DNA of 64,000 nt, from positions 208,063 through 272,062 of the forward strand of contig NZ_JQAK01000004.1 of the NCBI RefSeq assembly GCF_000757605.1. Reading direction: 5' to 3'. Of this stretch, positions 62,559-64,000 are shown piece by piece. The notes beneath the pieces were generated by a model, which was not told the DNA's origin, did no database searches, and saw only the letters and a program-made list of their open reading frames with translations. Source of the stretch: Candidatus Paracaedibacter symbiosus (lineage in GTDB: Bacteria; Pseudomonadota; Alphaproteobacteria; Paracaedibacterales; Paracaedibacteraceae). Position numbers and translations under genes: made by a program. How positions within the stretch are numbered: position 1 is the first letter of the stretch; each line of letters opens with the position of its first letter.

Positions 62559-62732
62559 ATGAATAAAAATAAACTCTTAAAGGTGTGGTTACTGACCACT
62601 GTTCTTAGTCTGTCCACCTTTGCTACGCTAGCAGAAGAAGAGGGAAACAAGGATAGAGATTACGCTCAAAGGAAGAGCGTCACCTATCTCAAAGCTGAGC
62701 ACCTTCTGATAGGTGAAGATAAAATTAATTAA
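62559..62732 (+). CDS. small putative secreted protein
   Basis: This is 57 residues from ATG 62559. Hydrophobic N-terminus typical of a signal peptide (LKVWLLTTVLSLSTFATLA, cleavage near TLAEEE), then a short charged tail (NKDRDYAQRKSVTYLKAEHL) ending at TAA 62732. Ribosome site weak (AAGAG). May be a genuine small secreted protein or the 5' end of a truncated gene; its end overlaps the minus-strand remnant by a few bases. Confidence 0.4.
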   Translation: MNKNKLLKVWLLTTVLSLSTFATLAEEEGNKDRDYAQRKSVTYLKAEHLLIGEDKIN

Positions 62733-63246
62733 TCCTGATGATAATTCATTGGTCCCCTTTTTATACTTATGGTGATAGGATCAGAGTCATCGTTCAAATC
62801 TGCAACAACGCGGTTCCATGCAGACCGCATAAGAATATCGCCTGCATTCGCAAGATTCACTTTTTGTTGATTATAGAACTCAATTAAGTTCTGGAGCCTC
62901 TTTCTTCTTATCGCTCCAATGGGTAGTTCGGTTTGTAATTTTTTAACAACTGTCAAATCAAATTCTTTAATCGGTGTTGGCACATGATCTCTTTGCCCAC
63001 ATCTATCTTGATTGTTGCACCGACAACCGCATTGCCGCTCTTTTGGTTCGAGAGATATCTGAAAAGCGCCACAACTGGCTCCACCAGCATCCCTTCACGC
63101 GTTTCATTGGTAAACTTTTGGGCCGAGACATGCACACCGGCAAGGCGGGCTGAGGAGGTGTTATTGGTAAAGTGAATGTTTCTCGCCGCCCCATCAACAA
63201 AGCCGGCGTAATGACAGGCGTTTCCGTGTGGTCGTGCTTCGAGCTA
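62729..63246 (-). pseudogene. frameshifted gene remnant of unknown family
   Basis: Two overlapping minus-strand frames appear to belong to one protein. Upstream frame (to 62953): HGNACHYAGFVDGAARNIHF, ARLAGVHVSAQKFTNETREG, VEPVVALFRYLSNQKSG and VVGATIKIDVGK. Downstream frame (GTG 62983 to 62729): PTPIKEFDLTVVKKLQTELP, RLQNLIEFYNQQKVNLANAG and ILMRSAWNRVVADLND. They overlap near 62953-62983, consistent with a single-base indel. The 5' part is cut by a stop near 63245. No family is recognised. Confidence 0.45.
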
Positions 63247-63480
63247 CTGGAAAATGTTTTGCGCTGAGTTTCGCTGATGCTTTAAGCAGATTTTAAAAAA
63301 TAAAAGCTATTTACAATTTCAAAAGATCAAAAAAGGAAGCTGCGGTGCAGCAAGTACGCAGACGGGTTCCAGACTAGTGTTAAAATAATAGAGTAGCTAT
63401 ACCCCCCACGAAATACAGAAAATTCCTTTTTCCTCTTTTTCATACTTCTAAAAGGAGGAAGGCTGGAGAGAAATTATTTC
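63247..63480. other. spacer, nothing recognised
   Basis: AT-rich sequence between the remnant and the immunity-like gene; no promoter, repeat copy or RNA gene seen with confidence. Confidence 0.35.
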
Positions 63481-63783
63481 TTAACAAGGCAAATAACTTA
63501 GTTTTCTTTCGCTGAAATATTTTATTTTTGCCCCTCCAGGAATAAGAGTTTTGAGCTTACTAGCAATCTCTAAGCCTTGGTTATCTAATGCTTCCATAAC
63601 ATGGGCATATATATTTCTTTGTTCCTTAGAGAGAGGAATAAATTTTTTATATGCGAAATGCCAAATATTAATTTCTTCAATAAAGTCTTTAGGTAAATTC
63701 AAATCTTCTAATTCAATTTCACCATTAAATTCATCTTGTATGCATGAGCCCGAATAACTTGGTGATAAAATTAAATATTTCAT
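63481..63783 (-). CDS. putative immunity protein for the adjacent toxin domain
   Basis: This is 100 residues, small, soluble: KYLILSPSYSGSCIQDEFNG, EIELEDLNLPKDFIEEINIW, EQRNIYAHVMEALDNQGLEI and LKTLIPGGAKIKYFSERKLS. Its ATG (63783) overlaps the TAA of the upstream gene (TAATG), so the two are translationally coupled. No family is firmly recognised; the call rests on size and coupling to a polymorphic-toxin-like C-terminus. Confidence 0.5.
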   Translation of the reverse strand: MKYLILSPSYSGSCIQDEFNGEIELEDLNLPKDFIEEINIWHFAYKKFIPLSKEQRNIYAHVMEALDNQGLEIASKLKTLIPGGAKIKYFSERKLSYLPC

Positions 63784-64000
63784 TATTTTTTTCCTATAAA
63801 TGTTCGATGAAAAATAACTTGCGTTTCTGGGTTTAAAGCTATTTCAAAAAAACCGCTTTTTCCATTTAGTGTACCAGTCTTCTTATATAATAATGCTCCA
63901 TCTTGCTGTATTATCGGCTTTGTTTTTAATATTATTTCATCGTATGAATAGGGAAAATTATGTGCCACTGGGTCTTGTAATGCTCTGGTTCTAATTCTTG
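63783..64000 (-). CDS. C-terminus of a polymorphic-toxin-like protein, 5' end outside window
   Basis: The frame is open to the window end (~71 codons). It reads RALQDPVAHNFPYSYDEIIL, QDGALLYKKTGTLNGKSGFF, EIALNPETQVIFHRTFIGKK and stops at TAA. The pattern LQDPxAHNFPYS...NGKxGxFEI.NP.T..I.HR.F resembles small C-terminal toxin domains attached to Rhs/polymorphic toxins; I recall the layout but cannot name the family with certainty. Conserved His residues (AHNF, FHRTF) may be catalytic. A small coupled downstream gene fits an immunity protein. Confidence 0.5.
   Translation of the reverse strand, partial: RIRTRALQDPVAHNFPYSYDEIILKTKPIIQQDGALLYKKTGTLNGKSGFFEIALNPETQVIFHRTFIGKK

Overview
The window is 64 kb of an AT-rich, gene-dense but decaying bacterial chromosome. 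The gene content points to an alphaproteobacterium, and the reduced genes, secreted proteins of unknown function and palindromic repeats suggest a host-associated member of the Holosporales/Rickettsiales type. The supporting features are an E. coli-like pyruvate dehydrogenase E1alpha/E1beta/E2 cluster, GatCAB instead of glutaminyl/asparaginyl-tRNA synthetases, a DUF2608-type HAD protein, many broken genes, and several families of short inverted-repeat elements. The taxonomic placement is inference; no rRNA is present. Layout: 1-2.8 kb holds a 3'-truncated (by the window edge) methylmalonyl-CoA mutase and a Bcr/CflA-type MFS exporter. 2.8-7.2 kb holds mutT, a parvulin-type periplasmic chaperone and secA, each showing an apparent loss of one base in an A/T homopolymer. 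7.2-12.8 kb is a sparse accessory zone with a DUF2608 protein, an MHS-type transporter, a secreted protein with a Pro-rich tandem repeat, gene remnants and repeat elements. 12.8-17.4 kb carries erpA, xthA and gatCAB. 17.4-21.4 kb carries mlaD, dps, a small lipoprotein, an rfbD-like gene interrupted by an in-frame stop, and a tail-to-tail junction of a truncated Gln-rich coiled-coil gene with a truncated beta-barrel gene. 21.4-28 kb (minus strand) is a type IV pilus/type II secretion/MSHA-like assembly operon (GspE, GspF, PilM/GspL-like, PilO-like, PilP/MshK-like) running into mutM and an enoyl-CoA hydratase gene. 28-37.4 kb carries a class A penicillin-binding protein, DUF488, a UDG-like protein, pyk, pepF, an ABC1 kinase and pcm. 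37.4-43.5 kb contains a secreted papain-fold (YiiX/YaeF-like) protein with a C-terminal CaaX-like tetrapeptide, tRNA-Arg, rnhA, ispH, a gcvT-gcvH deletion remnant, a nitronate monooxygenase-like gene and lysC. 43.5-50 kb carries ubiG, an MFS gene, a coiled-coil secreted protein and pdhA-pdhB-pdhC. 50-54.7 kb has an unknown secreted protein, tRNA-Glu, an RRM protein, waaC and hldE (LPS heptose synthesis). 54.9-61.4 kb has infC with a probable AUA start, a broken GNAT gene, a Cys-rich secreted protein, atpC, coaD, dsbA, transaldolase and priA. 61.4-64 kb is accessory: a class D beta-lactamase, a small secreted ORF, an unrecognised frameshifted remnant and a probable toxin/immunity pair cut by the window end. 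Functional threads: oxidative DNA damage (mutT broken, mutM and xthA intact), envelope and LPS (PBP1A, mlaD, waaC, hldE, rfbD broken), periplasmic folding and secretion (secA, parvulin, dsbA, pilus-like machine), and pyruvate-to-acetyl-CoA metabolism (pyk, pdhABC). The most striking items are the CaaX-ending exported hydrolase-fold protein, the AUA start of infC, the cluster of homopolymer frameshifts around secA, a 164-bp inverted-repeat element family with an internally deleted derivative that supplies a stop codon, and the toxin/immunity pair.
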